Source: an uncultured Lachnospiraceae bacterium
GTDB taxonomy: Bacteria > Bacillota > Clostridia > Lachnospirales > Lachnospiraceae
Direction of reading: 5' to 3'
Assembly (NCBI GenBank): GCA_910586355.1
Contig: CAJUHJ010000013.1
Span: 1 to 64,000 of the forward strand
Length of the DNA: 64,000 bases
This document shows, piece by piece, positions 48,055 through 57,062 of this stretch; position 1 is the stretch's first letter, and the number at the start of each line of letters is the position of its first letter. The notes under the pieces are model-generated. The model had not been told where the DNA came from. It saw only the letters and a list, made by a program, of their open reading frames with translations, and made no database searches. Made by a program: the position numbers and the translations under genes.

Positions 48055-48336
48055 ATGAGCAAAATGAATTTGGGAAAATGGAAGGAAGGTCTGGTAGAAA
48101 GCCTGGAACTTCCAAAAGATTTAATGTATGGGGCTGTATTGGTATCCATTACCGGACGGCAGGAAATGTTAATAGAGAATTATCGGGGAATTTTGGAGTA
48201 TTCCCAAAATCATATTAGTCTGCAGACAAAGACATGCAGGCTGGTTGTACGTGGGAAAAATTTGAATATCAGTTATTATACCAACGAAGAAATGAAAATT
48301 ACCGGAATGATTGATTCTTTAATCTATGAGAATTAG
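48055..48336 (+). CDS. yqfC: Sporulation protein YqfC
   Basis: A 93-residue PRC-barrel-like protein (YabP/YqfC family). Marks: ESLELPKDLMYGAVLVSITG, then ENYRGILEYSQNHISL and the RLVVRGKNLNISYYTNEEM end. There is no clear ribosome site before ATG 48055; ATG 48064 is an alternative. It precedes yqfD, always its partner in spore formers. Confidence 0.92.
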   Translation: MSKMNLGKWKEGLVESLELPKDLMYGAVLVSITGRQEMLIENYRGILEYSQNHISLQTKTCRLVVRGKNLNISYYTNEEMKITGMIDSLIYEN

Positions 48337-48345
48337 GAGGCAGTT

Positions 48346-49575
48346 TTGTTCCTTTCCCTAATTAAGTTTTTCCGAGGTTTTTTACTGGTGCGATTAAACG
48401 GTTATTCTCCAGAGCGTTTTTTAAATCTGTGCAGCAATCATAATATTTTAATTTGGAGTCTTTCCAATCGTGGAGATACTTATGAATTTTATATCAGCAT
48501 TGCAGGTTACCGGAAATTAAAGCCCCTTCTGAAAAAAACAAAGACAAGAATTACGATTTTAAAGCGTATCGGTTTTCCATTTTTTTTATACCGGTACCGG
48601 AAACGCAAACTATTTTTTGCCGGAATTCTTCTTTGTTTTTGTCTGTTGTTGTATTTGACGACATTTGTCTGGCTGATTGACATTAATGGGAATTCTTCAA
48701 TAACAGACGAAACAATTTTGTCTTTTTTGGAAAAAGAACATGCAACGTTTGGCAGCAAAAAACGTTCTGTCAACTGCAGCGCGCTTGAAGAAGCGCTTCG
48801 GACGAATTATGATGATATTATCTGGGCGTCTGTGCGTTTAAGCGGTACGAAAATGACAATTGATATTCAAGAAAACTTAATTTCCAAAAAAGATTCTGAA
48901 AATAATATCCGATTGGAAGGAGCTTTTGATATTGTAGCGGATAAGCCGGCGGTGATTACATCTATTGTTACCAGAAACGGTACGCCTCTTGTCAAGACGG
49001 GCAGCGAGATTGAGGCTGGTGATATTTTAGTAAGCAGCGAACTGGATATTTACAATGACAGCAATGAAATTGTAGATTATGTATATGTGGCGGCGGATGC
49101 GGATATTTATGGGCAGACACAGTATACATATCAGGATTCTTTTCCTATGGAGTATAATCGGAAAGTCCGTACGGGAGAGGGAAAAAGCGCTTATAGTTTA
49201 AGTTTATTTTCCTATCAGATTCAGTTTCCATCTGCTGTAAAGAAAAAAGAACCGTTTGAATCGTATACAGAAAGCAGGCAGCTTGCGATTGCAAAGGATT
49301 ATTATATTCCGATTATCTTAGAAAAAACGACTTATTATAACTGTGATTATGAAAAAGTGACTTTATCAAAAGCACAGGCAAAAGAACGCGCCCAGGAAAA
49401 TTTTTTACAATTTATGAAAAAATTAGAAGAAAGGGGTATTCAAATTACAGATAAAAATGTTATGATAGAATTTGCAGATAATACATGTCAGGTAAATGGC
49501 AAAATTACTGCGGTTGAAAAAATCGGCAGATATCAGCCTGCTGAAGAGAGGTCGACAGAACATGAGTCTGAATGA
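48346..49575 (+). CDS. yqfD: Sporulation protein YqfD
   Basis: A 409-residue membrane protein made in sporulation. One membrane helix (about 92-112, LFFAGILLCFCLLLYLTTFV) separates an N-terminal cytoplasmic region from an extracellular SpoIV-type domain (DINGNSSITDETILSFL, then DDIIWASVRLSGTKMTIDIQE, KTGSEIEAGDILVSS). Starts at TTG 48346 after AGGAGG. Its role is needed for efficient spore formation, mechanism unknown. It overlaps phoH by fourteen bases. Confidence 0.93.
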   Translation: MFLSLIKFFRGFLLVRLNGYSPERFLNLCSNHNILIWSLSNRGDTYEFYISIAGYRKLKPLLKKTKTRITILKRIGFPFFLYRYRKRKLFFAGILLCFCLLLYLTTFVWLIDINGNSSITDETILSFLEKEHATFGSKKRSVNCSALEEALRTNYDDIIWASVRLSGTKMTIDIQENLISKKDSENNIRLEGAFDIVADKPAVITSIVTRNGTPLVKTGSEIEAGDILVSSELDIYNDSNEIVDYVYVAADADIYGQTQYTYQDSFPMEYNRKVRTGEGKSAYSLSLFSYQIQFPSAVKKKEPFESYTESRQLAIAKDYYIPIILEKTTYYNCDYEKVTLSKAQAKERAQENFLQFMKKLEERGIQITDKNVMIEFADNTCQVNGKITAVEKIGRYQPAEERSTEHESE

Positions 49576-50554
49576 ACAAAAACTTGATATTCCGCCGGAG
49601 CATCTCGCAAATGTATTCGGTCAGTTTGATAGTTATATGAAAAAAATTGAAAAAGCGTTTCATGTGACTGTGATCATCCGAAATGATTCTGTAAAACTCA
49701 TTGGAAACAGTACGGATATGAAAAACGCCGCAAGTGTTTTTGAGGAACTTTTAAAGCTTTCTAAGCGAGGAAATACAATTACAGAACAGAATGTGAATTA
49801 TGCCATTGCGCTCGCGCTCGAAAACAGGACAGAAGCGATTGTAGAAATTGATAAGGATTGTATCTGCCATACGATACAGGGAAAACCAGTCAAACCTAAA
49901 ACGCTGGGACAAAAAGATTATGTGGATGCAATACGCAGTAAAATGATTGTATTTGGATGCGGACCGGCCGGAACGGGCAAGACATACCTTGCCATCGCAA
50001 TGGCAGTCACAGCCTTTAAAAATGATATGGTCGGACGGATTATTTTGACACGCCCTGCAATTGAAGCCGGTGAAAAACTTGGATTTTTACCAGGAGATTT
50101 ACAAAGTAAAATTGATCCATATTTAAGGCCCCTTTATGATGCGCTTTATCAGATTATGGGAGTCGAAAGCTTTATGCGCAATACCGAAAAAGGATTAATT
50201 GAAGTTGCGCCGCTTGCTTATATGCGCGGACGTACGTTAGATAACGCTTTTATTATTTTGGACGAGGCGCAGAATACAACACCGGCACAGATGAAGATGT
50301 TTTTGACCCGGATTGGGTTTGGCTCAAAAGTGGTCATTACCGGAGACGCCACACAAAAAGACTTGCCGGCTGGCACACAGTCAGGTTTGGATGTTGCACT
50401 AAAGGTACTCCGTAAGGTGGAAGATATTGGTATCTGTGAGCTGACAAGCAGTGATGTTGTGCGTCATCCGCTGGTACAAAAGATTGTAAAAGCCTATGAA
50501 GATTATGAAAATCGTCAGGGAAAAAGGAAAACAAGACAGGCGGTTAAACGATAA
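49562..50554 (+). CDS. phoH: PhoH-like ATPase
   Basis: A 330-residue protein with an N-terminal KH-like region (about 10-80) and the PhoH ATPase domain (about 108-310): GCGPAGTGKTYLA (Walker A), ILTRPAIEAGEKLGFLPGD, IILDEAQNTTPAQMKMFLTR (Walker B) and ITGDATQKDLP. It is linked with RNA metabolism and ribosome assembly. It is in the conserved order yqfD-phoH-pgpH-ybeY. ATG 49562 lies inside the yqfD end. Confidence 0.94.
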   Translation: MSLNEQKLDIPPEHLANVFGQFDSYMKKIEKAFHVTVIIRNDSVKLIGNSTDMKNAASVFEELLKLSKRGNTITEQNVNYAIALALENRTEAIVEIDKDCICHTIQGKPVKPKTLGQKDYVDAIRSKMIVFGCGPAGTGKTYLAIAMAVTAFKNDMVGRIILTRPAIEAGEKLGFLPGDLQSKIDPYLRPLYDALYQIMGVESFMRNTEKGLIEVAPLAYMRGRTLDNAFIILDEAQNTTPAQMKMFLTRIGFGSKVVITGDATQKDLPAGTQSGLDVALKVLRKVEDIGICELTSSDVVRHPLVQKIVKAYEDYENRQGKRKTRQAVKR

Positions 50555-51756
50555 TGGAAAAGAGAATGCCTTGGAAACGAGTTCAGAATTATCTCGTAAT
50601 TGTAGCGCTGACCGTGCTGTTATCTATATTTTTTGCTTACCAAAACGGTATGCTGTTAGATGGAATTATCACCTATCTGATAATAGACGCGGTTTTTTTA
50701 GCAGTTTTATTATATATGCTTGAAAGTGGAAGGCTGTATTTACGGCTTGGAAAAAGCGGGTCAAACCGTTATGGAAGCATTGCCGTCTGCTTTGGATTGT
50801 TATGCTTTGTTGTCATAATCTGTTATTATTTACCGGAATTTACTTGTCCTGCTGAAGCGTTTGCTTTGTTTTTGGGTTTTACGGCAAATATAGAGATAGC
50901 GATTAGTTTGTCTTCGTTTTTGTGTGTGATTTTATGTACTGCTACGGGCGGGACGTTTTATGAGCTGGCTGCATATTGTATTTTGATTTTTATTGGCGCG
51001 CAGATGTCTCAGCCAATTTCTGAGAAAAGGAACCGTATCTGGGGATGTGTACTTTTAGCGTCAGTTTCGTTGTCTATACCGGAATTATTCTGCTATCTTG
51101 CTTACACAGAAAGTAAAATAAATATTTTGCTTTGGAAAGGATGTTTTACCGCCGCTTCCATTACGTTGTATTACTTTCTGGCAAAGAAGTTTTATGATAA
51201 TGCAGAACACGATCAATTGCGGGCCTATGAAAAAATTATAAAAAACGACTATCCTTTATTTCAGGATATTAAAAATTATTCGAAAGCCGAATATATACAT
51301 GCGATGAAAGTTGGGACAGTTGCGCTAAAGTGCGCTGCTGAAATTGGAGCAAATGAAATGCTTGCCGCTGCCGGAGGGTTTTATTATCGCCTTGGCGTGA
51401 TTGAAGGAGAACCTTATATTGAAAATGGCGTTCGTCTGGCGGAAGAAAAGTGCTTTCCATTGGATGTGATACAGATTCTTTGGGAATACAATGGAGAACA
51501 GATGCTGCCGTCTTCAAAAGAGTCCGCTATTGTACATATGGTAGATGCCTGTGTGAAAAAAATAGAACTTTTAAGTTCACAAAAATTGTCCTCTTCATGG
51601 AATCAGGATATGGTAATTTACCAGACGTTGAATGAGTTGTCTGCTTCTGGAATATATGATGAATCGGGCCTAAGTATGAATCAATTTTTAAAAGTCAGGG
51701 AATTATTAGTACGTGAGGAGATTGGATATGACAATAACGATAGAAGAAGAAATTAA
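50554..51756 (+). CDS. PgpH-like membrane protein, shortened, HD motif lost
   Basis: A 400-residue protein at the place of PgpH (YqfF), the c-di-AMP phosphodiesterase. About six or seven membrane helices fill residues 15-225, and a cytoplasmic domain follows (about 235-390). Compared with PgpH (~700 residues) the large extracellular 7TMR-HDED domain is missing. In the HD region the first His survives (YIHAMKVGTVAL), but the YYHDIGK motif reads FYYRLGV and the later His-His reads EYNG. The enzyme therefore appears inactive. It starts at the base where phoH ends and overlaps ybeY by 29 bases. Confidence 0.78.
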   Translation: MEKRMPWKRVQNYLVIVALTVLLSIFFAYQNGMLLDGIITYLIIDAVFLAVLLYMLESGRLYLRLGKSGSNRYGSIAVCFGLLCFVVIICYYLPEFTCPAEAFALFLGFTANIEIAISLSSFLCVILCTATGGTFYELAAYCILIFIGAQMSQPISEKRNRIWGCVLLASVSLSIPELFCYLAYTESKINILLWKGCFTAASITLYYFLAKKFYDNAEHDQLRAYEKIIKNDYPLFQDIKNYSKAEYIHAMKVGTVALKCAAEIGANEMLAAAGGFYYRLGVIEGEPYIENGVRLAEEKCFPLDVIQILWEYNGEQMLPSSKESAIVHMVDACVKKIELLSSQKLSSSWNQDMVIYQTLNELSASGIYDESGLSMNQFLKVRELLVREEIGYDNNDRRRN

Positions 51757-52240
51757 AGTAGATTTTGAGTTTGATTATCAAAAACTTGCAAAAGAAGTGA
51801 TTCTATGCGCCCTTCAAGTTGAAAAATTTCCTTATGAGGCTGAAGTAAATCTGATTTTAACAGATAATGAATCCATTCAAGAAATGAATCATACTTACCG
51901 GAAGATAGATAAAGTTACAGACGTCTTGTCTTTTCCTATGTTAGACCTGAAAGCGTCAGGAGATTTTATCGTAATAGGACAAGATATAGAAAACAATTTT
52001 AACCCGGATACTGGAGAAGTCATGTTAGGGGATATTGTGATTTCTGTTCCAAAAGTCAGGGAACAGGCGGCAGAATATGGACATTCCACCGAACGTGAAT
52101 TTGCCTTTTTAATCGTACATAGTATTCTGCATTTGCTTGGGTACGACCATATGACGTCCAAGGAAGCAGAATTTATGGAACATAAACAAGAGAATATCTT
52201 GAACAAAATGAATCTTTTCAGATTACAGGAGGATGAATGA
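51728..52240 (+). CDS. ybeY: Endoribonuclease YbeY
   Basis: Zinc-dependent rRNA maturation and ribosome quality-control enzyme. The 170-residue protein has HSILHLLGYDH (three His zinc ligands), YRKIDKVTDVLSFPM and GEVMLGDIVIS. ATG 51728 follows GAGGAG. It is translationally coupled to the PgpH-like gene and to the next gene through overlaps. The usual followers dgkA, cdd and era are not present here. Confidence 0.96.
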   Translation: MTITIEEEIKVDFEFDYQKLAKEVILCALQVEKFPYEAEVNLILTDNESIQEMNHTYRKIDKVTDVLSFPMLDLKASGDFIVIGQDIENNFNPDTGEVMLGDIVISVPKVREQAAEYGHSTEREFAFLIVHSILHLLGYDHMTSKEAEFMEHKQENILNKMNLFRLQEDE

Positions 52241-53397
52241 TGAGACGCGTAAGAGATGTATTGGTTCTTTCGGCGCTTTGCCTTTTTCTGATATGCTTTG
52301 CATATGTAAAATTAGGCTGGAGTACCGAAGGGGATACTGCACCAGAGACAGAAACGGAAACAGAAACAGAAATTGTGGCATTGATTCCAACGGAAACGCA
52401 GGAAGTGTTAGAACTTCCAACAGAAACGGAAGAAGAGGAACTTGTATTGGATACAGACAGGAATCCTTTAACGGGAGAACCAATGGATGAATCTCTGACT
52501 TCTCAAAGGCCTGTTTCTTTTATGATGGGGAACACATCAGATGCCATGCCGCAGTATGGGCTTGCGGATGCAGATGTGATTTATGAAGCTCCGGCAGAAG
52601 GCGGTTTGACAAGATTAATGACGATTTATCAGGATTATGCCAATCTGCCGACCATTATGTCAAGCAGAAGCTGCCGTCATTATTATTGTTATTTTTCCAA
52701 TGAGTTTGAAGCTATTTATGTTCACTATGGACAGGCTGTTTATGCAACAGAAATGCTGAAACGTTTTGATGATTTGAATGGTTTAGACGGAGATTTGGAA
52801 AATGTGACTTTTTTCCGTGACCGTTCCCGGAGCGCACCTCACAATGCTTATGTAAACGGTGACAGTATTGTTGCCGGAATTAAAAAAAGAGAATACCGTA
52901 CAAAACACGCAGACACCTATAAGAACCGTTATAATTTTGTAGAGGAAGAACGGGAACTGGAAGGCGGCGAACCAGCTATGGTTGTAGAACCTGGCTATTC
53001 GATTAATAAGCCTTGGTTTGAATACAACGAAGATACCGGATTATATAAGAGATACCAATACAGACAGGCACATGTCGACGGTGCGACCGGAGAAGCAATT
53101 GAATTTAAAAATATCATTTTTCAAGTATGTGACTATCAAGTGCTGCCGGATGGAAAATATCTGGATGTCAAAACAGCTTCTTATGGCGGAAAGGGAAAAT
53201 ATATTTCCAATGGAAAGGCAATTGATATTGCCTGGGTAAAAGAAGTAGAAGACGGAGTAGGCACTTATTATGATATGGATGGAAATGAACTGCTTTTAAA
53301 TCCTGGAAAGACATTTGTTTGTATTGTATTAAATGACGAAGAAGACCGAATTGGGATTCATGCAACAAAAGAGGCGTTTGAGGCTTCCAGAAATTAA
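52237..53397 (+). CDS. DUF3048 (YerB-like) exported protein
   Basis: A 386-residue secreted or anchored protein: N-terminal hydrophobic segment (about 8-27), a Thr/Glu-rich linker with repeated ET pairs (about 36-66), then the DUF3048 domain (about 75-380) with RPVSFMMGNTSDAMPQYGL, ADVIYEAPAEGGLTRLM, SSRSCRHYY (family 'SAR' region) and PGKTFVCIVLND. YerB proteins are of unknown function. It overlaps ybeY by four bases (ATGA), an unusual partner for a ribosome gene. Confidence 0.9.
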   Translation: MMRRVRDVLVLSALCLFLICFAYVKLGWSTEGDTAPETETETETEIVALIPTETQEVLELPTETEEEELVLDTDRNPLTGEPMDESLTSQRPVSFMMGNTSDAMPQYGLADADVIYEAPAEGGLTRLMTIYQDYANLPTIMSSRSCRHYYCYFSNEFEAIYVHYGQAVYATEMLKRFDDLNGLDGDLENVTFFRDRSRSAPHNAYVNGDSIVAGIKKREYRTKHADTYKNRYNFVEEERELEGGEPAMVVEPGYSINKPWFEYNEDTGLYKRYQYRQAHVDGATGEAIEFKNIIFQVCDYQVLPDGKYLDVKTASYGGKGKYISNGKAIDIAWVKEVEDGVGTYYDMDGNELLLNPGKTFVCIVLNDEEDRIGIHATKEAFEASRN

Positions 53398-53448
53398 AAA
53401 ACAGGTATAAATTTACCAAAAATGCGAATACTACGACTGGTGATGTAT

Positions 53449-53832
53449 ATGAATAAAGTCAATGGTATTCGTATTTTTTGTATTCTTACTGTGATGTTCT
53501 GCGTCTGCTGTTATCAGGTAGTATTCTGGAAAGATACGAATGAAACATTCGAAACAGAAGAGACTGAGAGTTCGGCCATTTGGGAATGGGAACCCGAGTC
53601 AGAAACACAAGAACACCTTCTTCCCGTAACTTCTACCATAGATTATAAATTTGTAATTGTGGAAGAAGGCGATTATCTGACTGTATATTATGCAGACAGA
53701 GAAACTGTATATGAATATACTGATATACGGTATTCTGATTTAGAGGATAACTTGCGGCAAAAAATCCGGAAAGGGTATTGTATTCAGGATGAAGCTGTAT
53801 TATTTGGGTTTTTGGAAAATTACAGCAGTTAG
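53449..53832 (+). CDS. Small anchored protein with BofC C-terminal-like domain
   Basis: About 127 residues: a membrane segment (IRIFCILTVMFCVCCYQVVF), an acidic Thr/Glu/Ser linker, and a compact domain (about 65-127) reading YKFVIVEEGDYLTVYYADRE, then YEYTDIRYSDLEDNLRQKI and FLENYSS. That last part resembles the C-terminal domain of BofC, a regulator of spore intramembrane proteolysis. The match is from pattern memory only. An in-frame ATG at 53422 is another possible start. No clear terminator follows. Confidence 0.6.
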   Translation: MNKVNGIRIFCILTVMFCVCCYQVVFWKDTNETFETEETESSAIWEWEPESETQEHLLPVTSTIDYKFVIVEEGDYLTVYYADRETVYEYTDIRYSDLEDNLRQKIRKGYCIQDEAVLFGFLENYSS

Positions 53833-53930
53833 AATTTAGTTCTATCTCCTCATTATGATTTCTTCAATTATGCTACTTGATATTTTGAAAAAAATGGTTT
53901 TATGAATGAATTCAAAATTATTGGAATTTT

Positions 53931-54128
53931 ATGACCGCAGTCATTAATTTTTTAATTACTGTATTTGTAATTTTTTGTTTGATTAGAACAATCAATGTGC
54001 TCGGTAACAAGCTCAGCCGTAGAGAAGAGATTGCAGCAGAACCCGTGACAAAACAATATTCTTATTGTAAAAGTGAGCTATCTATTGCGGCAATCAGATG
54101 TCCGCACTGTACATCAGAATTGGAATAA
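53931..54128 (+). pseudogene. mscL: mscL remnant (second membrane helix and C-terminal zinc-ribbon)
   Basis: The 65 residues read TAVINFLITVFVIFCLIRTIN, the second helix of the large mechanosensitive channel, then a linker and SYCKSEL...RCPHCTSELE, like the Cys-rich tail of MscL in some clostridia. The first helix and loop (about two thirds of the gene) are absent. The first zinc-ribbon cysteine (expected CPYC) is replaced by Ser. The DNA directly upstream (GGAATTTTATGACC) looks like a decayed coding stretch. A functional channel is not possible. Confidence 0.62.
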
Positions 54129-54143
54129 AAGGCCATAACATAG

Positions 54144-54172
54144 TTGAATCTTATCTTTCAATATGTTAGAAT
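54144..54172 (+). promoter_or_regulatory. Promoter of the flavoprotein genes
   Basis: TTGAAT (54144-54149), 17 bases, TAGAAT (54167-54172). Confidence 0.6.
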
Positions 54173-54221
54173 AACAATCGTAAACAATGAACTTCCAGAA
54201 TACGGCAGAAAAGGTGACGGC

Positions 54222-55439
54222 TTGAAGAGTGTTATAGTTATCGGCGGCGGAGCGTCCGGCATGACAGCTGCAATATCTGCAGCGCGCCAAGGCGCTAGAG
54301 TGACCATTATAGATCATATGGACAGAATTGGCAAAAAGATTTTATCCACAGGAAATGGAAAATGTAATTATACGAACCAAAAGCAGGGTGTTCGCTATTA
54401 CAGGGGCGAAAACCCTGCCTTTGTATTGCCTGTTTTTTCCCAGTTTGGGTTAAAAGAAACACTTTCCTTTTTTCGGGAACTTGGTATTTATCCAAAAGAA
54501 CGCGACGGCTATTTTTATCCGGCAAGCGGACAAGCCGCTTCTGTGCTAGAAGTACTTCGTATGGAATTAAAGCGGCTTTCTGTTGAAATTCGGACCAAAT
54601 GTCATTTGACGTCAGTTCAAAAAACGAAAAAAGGATTTCTGCTTTCTACAACGTCCGGAAATTTGAACGCAGACAGCTGTATTTTTGCCTGCGGCGGCAA
54701 ATCCTTTCCAAAATCGGGAAGTGATGGGAGCGCGTTTCCATATATAGAGCAGCTAGGGCATACATTTATAGATGTTGTTCCGGCTTTGGTGCAAATGAAG
54801 GCAAAGCAATCATTTTTTAAATCTATTGCAGGAATTCGTGCAGACATTTTAATTACATTATACACCAAAAACGATTGTATCAAAGAGCGTGGGGAAGTGC
54901 AATTGACAAACGATGGGATTTCAGGAATTCCTTCGTTTCAAGTAAGCCGTTTTGCTGCAAAAGCCTTGCGCCGCAAAGAGCGTGTATTTGCTGTTTTGGA
55001 TTTTATGCCCGATTTGTCTAAGGAAGAATTGCAGCAGGAGCTCATTCGACGGTTTTTCCGTGATGATGGAAAAACCTGTGAAGAAGTGCTGATTGGATTG
55101 TTTTCCAAAAAATTAATTCCAGTGTTTTTGAAAGAAAATCAGATTTCTTTACATAAAATCGCCAAACAGGTGGATGTAATGAAACTGGAGAAATTTGCCA
55201 GTTATTTAAAAAATGTAAAAATAGATATTTTAAATACAAAAGGATTTGAATCATCCCAGGTAACTGCAGGAGGAGTCAGCACAGCAGAGTTACAGGCAGA
55301 TACTTTGGAATCAAAAATTGTACCCGGACTTTTTTTTGCCGGAGAAGTCATTGATATTGATGGTATGTGCGGCGGTTATAATCTGCAGTGGGCATGGTCA
55401 TCAGGTTATGTTGCCGGAATGAATGCAGCAAGGAGATAA
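54222..55439 (+). CDS. FAD-dependent oxidoreductase, HI0933/YhiN family
   Basis: A 405-residue flavoprotein. The N-terminal VIVIGGGASGMTAAISAARQG is the dinucleotide-binding fold and NGKCNYTNQ lies near FAD. The middle domain is inserted, and the C-terminus has TAGGVSTAEL and GLFFAGEVIDIDGMCGGYNLQWA, a hallmark of this family. The substrate is unknown. Start at TTG 54222 after AAGGTGA. It is followed three bases later by a second flavoprotein gene. Confidence 0.9.
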   Translation: MKSVIVIGGGASGMTAAISAARQGARVTIIDHMDRIGKKILSTGNGKCNYTNQKQGVRYYRGENPAFVLPVFSQFGLKETLSFFRELGIYPKERDGYFYPASGQAASVLEVLRMELKRLSVEIRTKCHLTSVQKTKKGFLLSTTSGNLNADSCIFACGGKSFPKSGSDGSAFPYIEQLGHTFIDVVPALVQMKAKQSFFKSIAGIRADILITLYTKNDCIKERGEVQLTNDGISGIPSFQVSRFAAKALRRKERVFAVLDFMPDLSKEELQQELIRRFFRDDGKTCEEVLIGLFSKKLIPVFLKENQISLHKIAKQVDVMKLEKFASYLKNVKIDILNTKGFESSQVTAGGVSTAELQADTLESKIVPGLFFAGEVIDIDGMCGGYNLQWAWSSGYVAGMNAARR

Positions 55440-55442
55440 TAT

Positions 55443-57038
55443 ATGATACAGATTCAGCAGTTAAAACTTCCAATTACACATACCAGAGAAGATTTAGAAA
55501 AAAAGGTGCAAAAAGTTTTAAAAATTAAGCAGGAACAGCTTTTGTCCGTAAAAATCAAAAAACAATCCTTAGACGCCAGAAATAAAAAGGACATTTTGTA
55601 TGTGTATACCATTGAAGCCGCTGCAAGAAACGAAGAAAAAATTGTCAAACGTCTGCACCAAAACAATATCTGCCTGTTAAACGAAAAGCCGTATCAGTTT
55701 CCATTATCCGGCAGCCAGACATTATCCTGCCGCCCAGTCATTGCCGGAAGCGGGCCGGCCGGATTGTTTTGCGCCTATATGCTTGCTTCTTACGGTTATG
55801 CGCCAATTGTATTAGAACGCGGCCGCACAATCGAAAAACGAACGTCGGATGTGGATAAATTTTGGGCAGACGGAAGTTTAGACACGCAGTCCAACGTCCA
55901 ATTTGGGGAAGGCGGCGCGGGAACGTTTTCCGACGGAAAACTAAATACGCTGGTGAAAGACCGTTTTGGGAGAAATCAAAAAGTATTGGAAATTTTTACT
56001 GCTCATGGAGCGCCGGAATCGGTTTGTTATGAAGCAAAACCGCATATCGGGACAGATGTACTTGCAAAAGTCATACCGTCAATCCGGCAGGAAATCCTCT
56101 CAAAGGGCGGGACTTTTTTGTTTGAAACCTGTCTGACAGATATAAAAATAAAAAATCAGGCCGTAACGTCCGTTGAAATCAATCACGATACATGGATTGA
56201 TACACAACTTCTTGTCCTTGCAATCGGGCATAGTGCAAGAGATACATTTGAAATGCTGCATCGCCATAAGATTCCGATGGAAGCGAAATCATTTGCTGTC
56301 GGGCTTCGTGTAGAACATTTACAGGAGATGATAAATAAGGCCCAGTTTGGAGAATTCGATTCCATGCTGAAAGCGGCTTCTTACAAAGTGACAGGCAATG
56401 CCTGCGGCAGAGGAGTGTATTCTTTTTGTATGTGTCCGGGAGGTTATGTCGTCAATGCTTCTTCTGAAGAAAAGCGTCTGGCAGTCAACGGAATGAGTTA
56501 TCACAGCAGAAACAGTGCAAATTCCAACAGCGCTGTAATTGTATCGGTAACTCCAAAAGATTTTAGTGGAATGGGGCCCTTATCCGGCGTTGCATTTCAG
56601 CGCAGATTGGAAGAAAAAGCATTTTTTATGGGACAGGGAGCAATCCCGCAACAGCTTTACGGAGATTTTAAACGCCAGAACATGAGCCGTTCTTATGGAA
56701 GCGTAGCTTCGCTTACTTGTGGAAATACTCAGTTTGGCGCACTTCATACACTTTTTACAAAAGATATTTACGAAGCATTTTTAGGCGGAATGGAGCAGTT
56801 TGCCAGTAAAATTCCTGGTTTTAATCAGGATAGCGCAGTACTTTCCGGCGTGGAGAGCAGAACTTCTTCGCCGGTGCGTATTCAAAGAAACGAGTTTCTG
56901 CAAAGTGAAATTTCAGGGCTATATCCCTGCGGGGAAGGCGCTGGATATGCAGGGGGAATCCTGTCTGCAGCTATGGATGGCATAAAAACGGCCGAGGCAA
57001 TTGCATCTGTATATCTGCCATACCAAGATAAAAAGTGA
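55443..57038 (+). CDS. FAD-dependent dehydrogenase (COG2509-like)
   Basis: A 531-residue protein. The N-terminal ~90 residues form a small ferredoxin-like domain (LPITHTREDLEKKVQKVL). The FAD fold starts at PVIAGSGPAGLFCAYMLASYG, followed by VQFGEGGAGTFSDGKLNT, and the C-terminus has LYPCGEGAGYAGGILSAAMDG. This family is widespread in clostridia, and the reaction is not known. Cotranscribed with the preceding flavoprotein. Confidence 0.88.
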   Translation: MIQIQQLKLPITHTREDLEKKVQKVLKIKQEQLLSVKIKKQSLDARNKKDILYVYTIEAAARNEEKIVKRLHQNNICLLNEKPYQFPLSGSQTLSCRPVIAGSGPAGLFCAYMLASYGYAPIVLERGRTIEKRTSDVDKFWADGSLDTQSNVQFGEGGAGTFSDGKLNTLVKDRFGRNQKVLEIFTAHGAPESVCYEAKPHIGTDVLAKVIPSIRQEILSKGGTFLFETCLTDIKIKNQAVTSVEINHDTWIDTQLLVLAIGHSARDTFEMLHRHKIPMEAKSFAVGLRVEHLQEMINKAQFGEFDSMLKAASYKVTGNACGRGVYSFCMCPGGYVVNASSEEKRLAVNGMSYHSRNSANSNSAVIVSVTPKDFSGMGPLSGVAFQRRLEEKAFFMGQGAIPQQLYGDFKRQNMSRSYGSVASLTCGNTQFGALHTLFTKDIYEAFLGGMEQFASKIPGFNQDSAVLSGVESRTSSPVRIQRNEFLQSEISGLYPCGEGAGYAGGILSAAMDGIKTAEAIASVYLPYQDKK

Positions 57039-57062
57039 TGTTGGAAGGAAGGAAGTATTGAT

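Noticed and set aside
52376..52460. ET-rich tandem codons in the DUF3048 gene, considered as a simple-sequence repeat or phase-variation tract
   Set aside because: The units are imperfect GAAACA/ACAGAA codons in a linker, not a uniform tract long enough to suggest slippage control.
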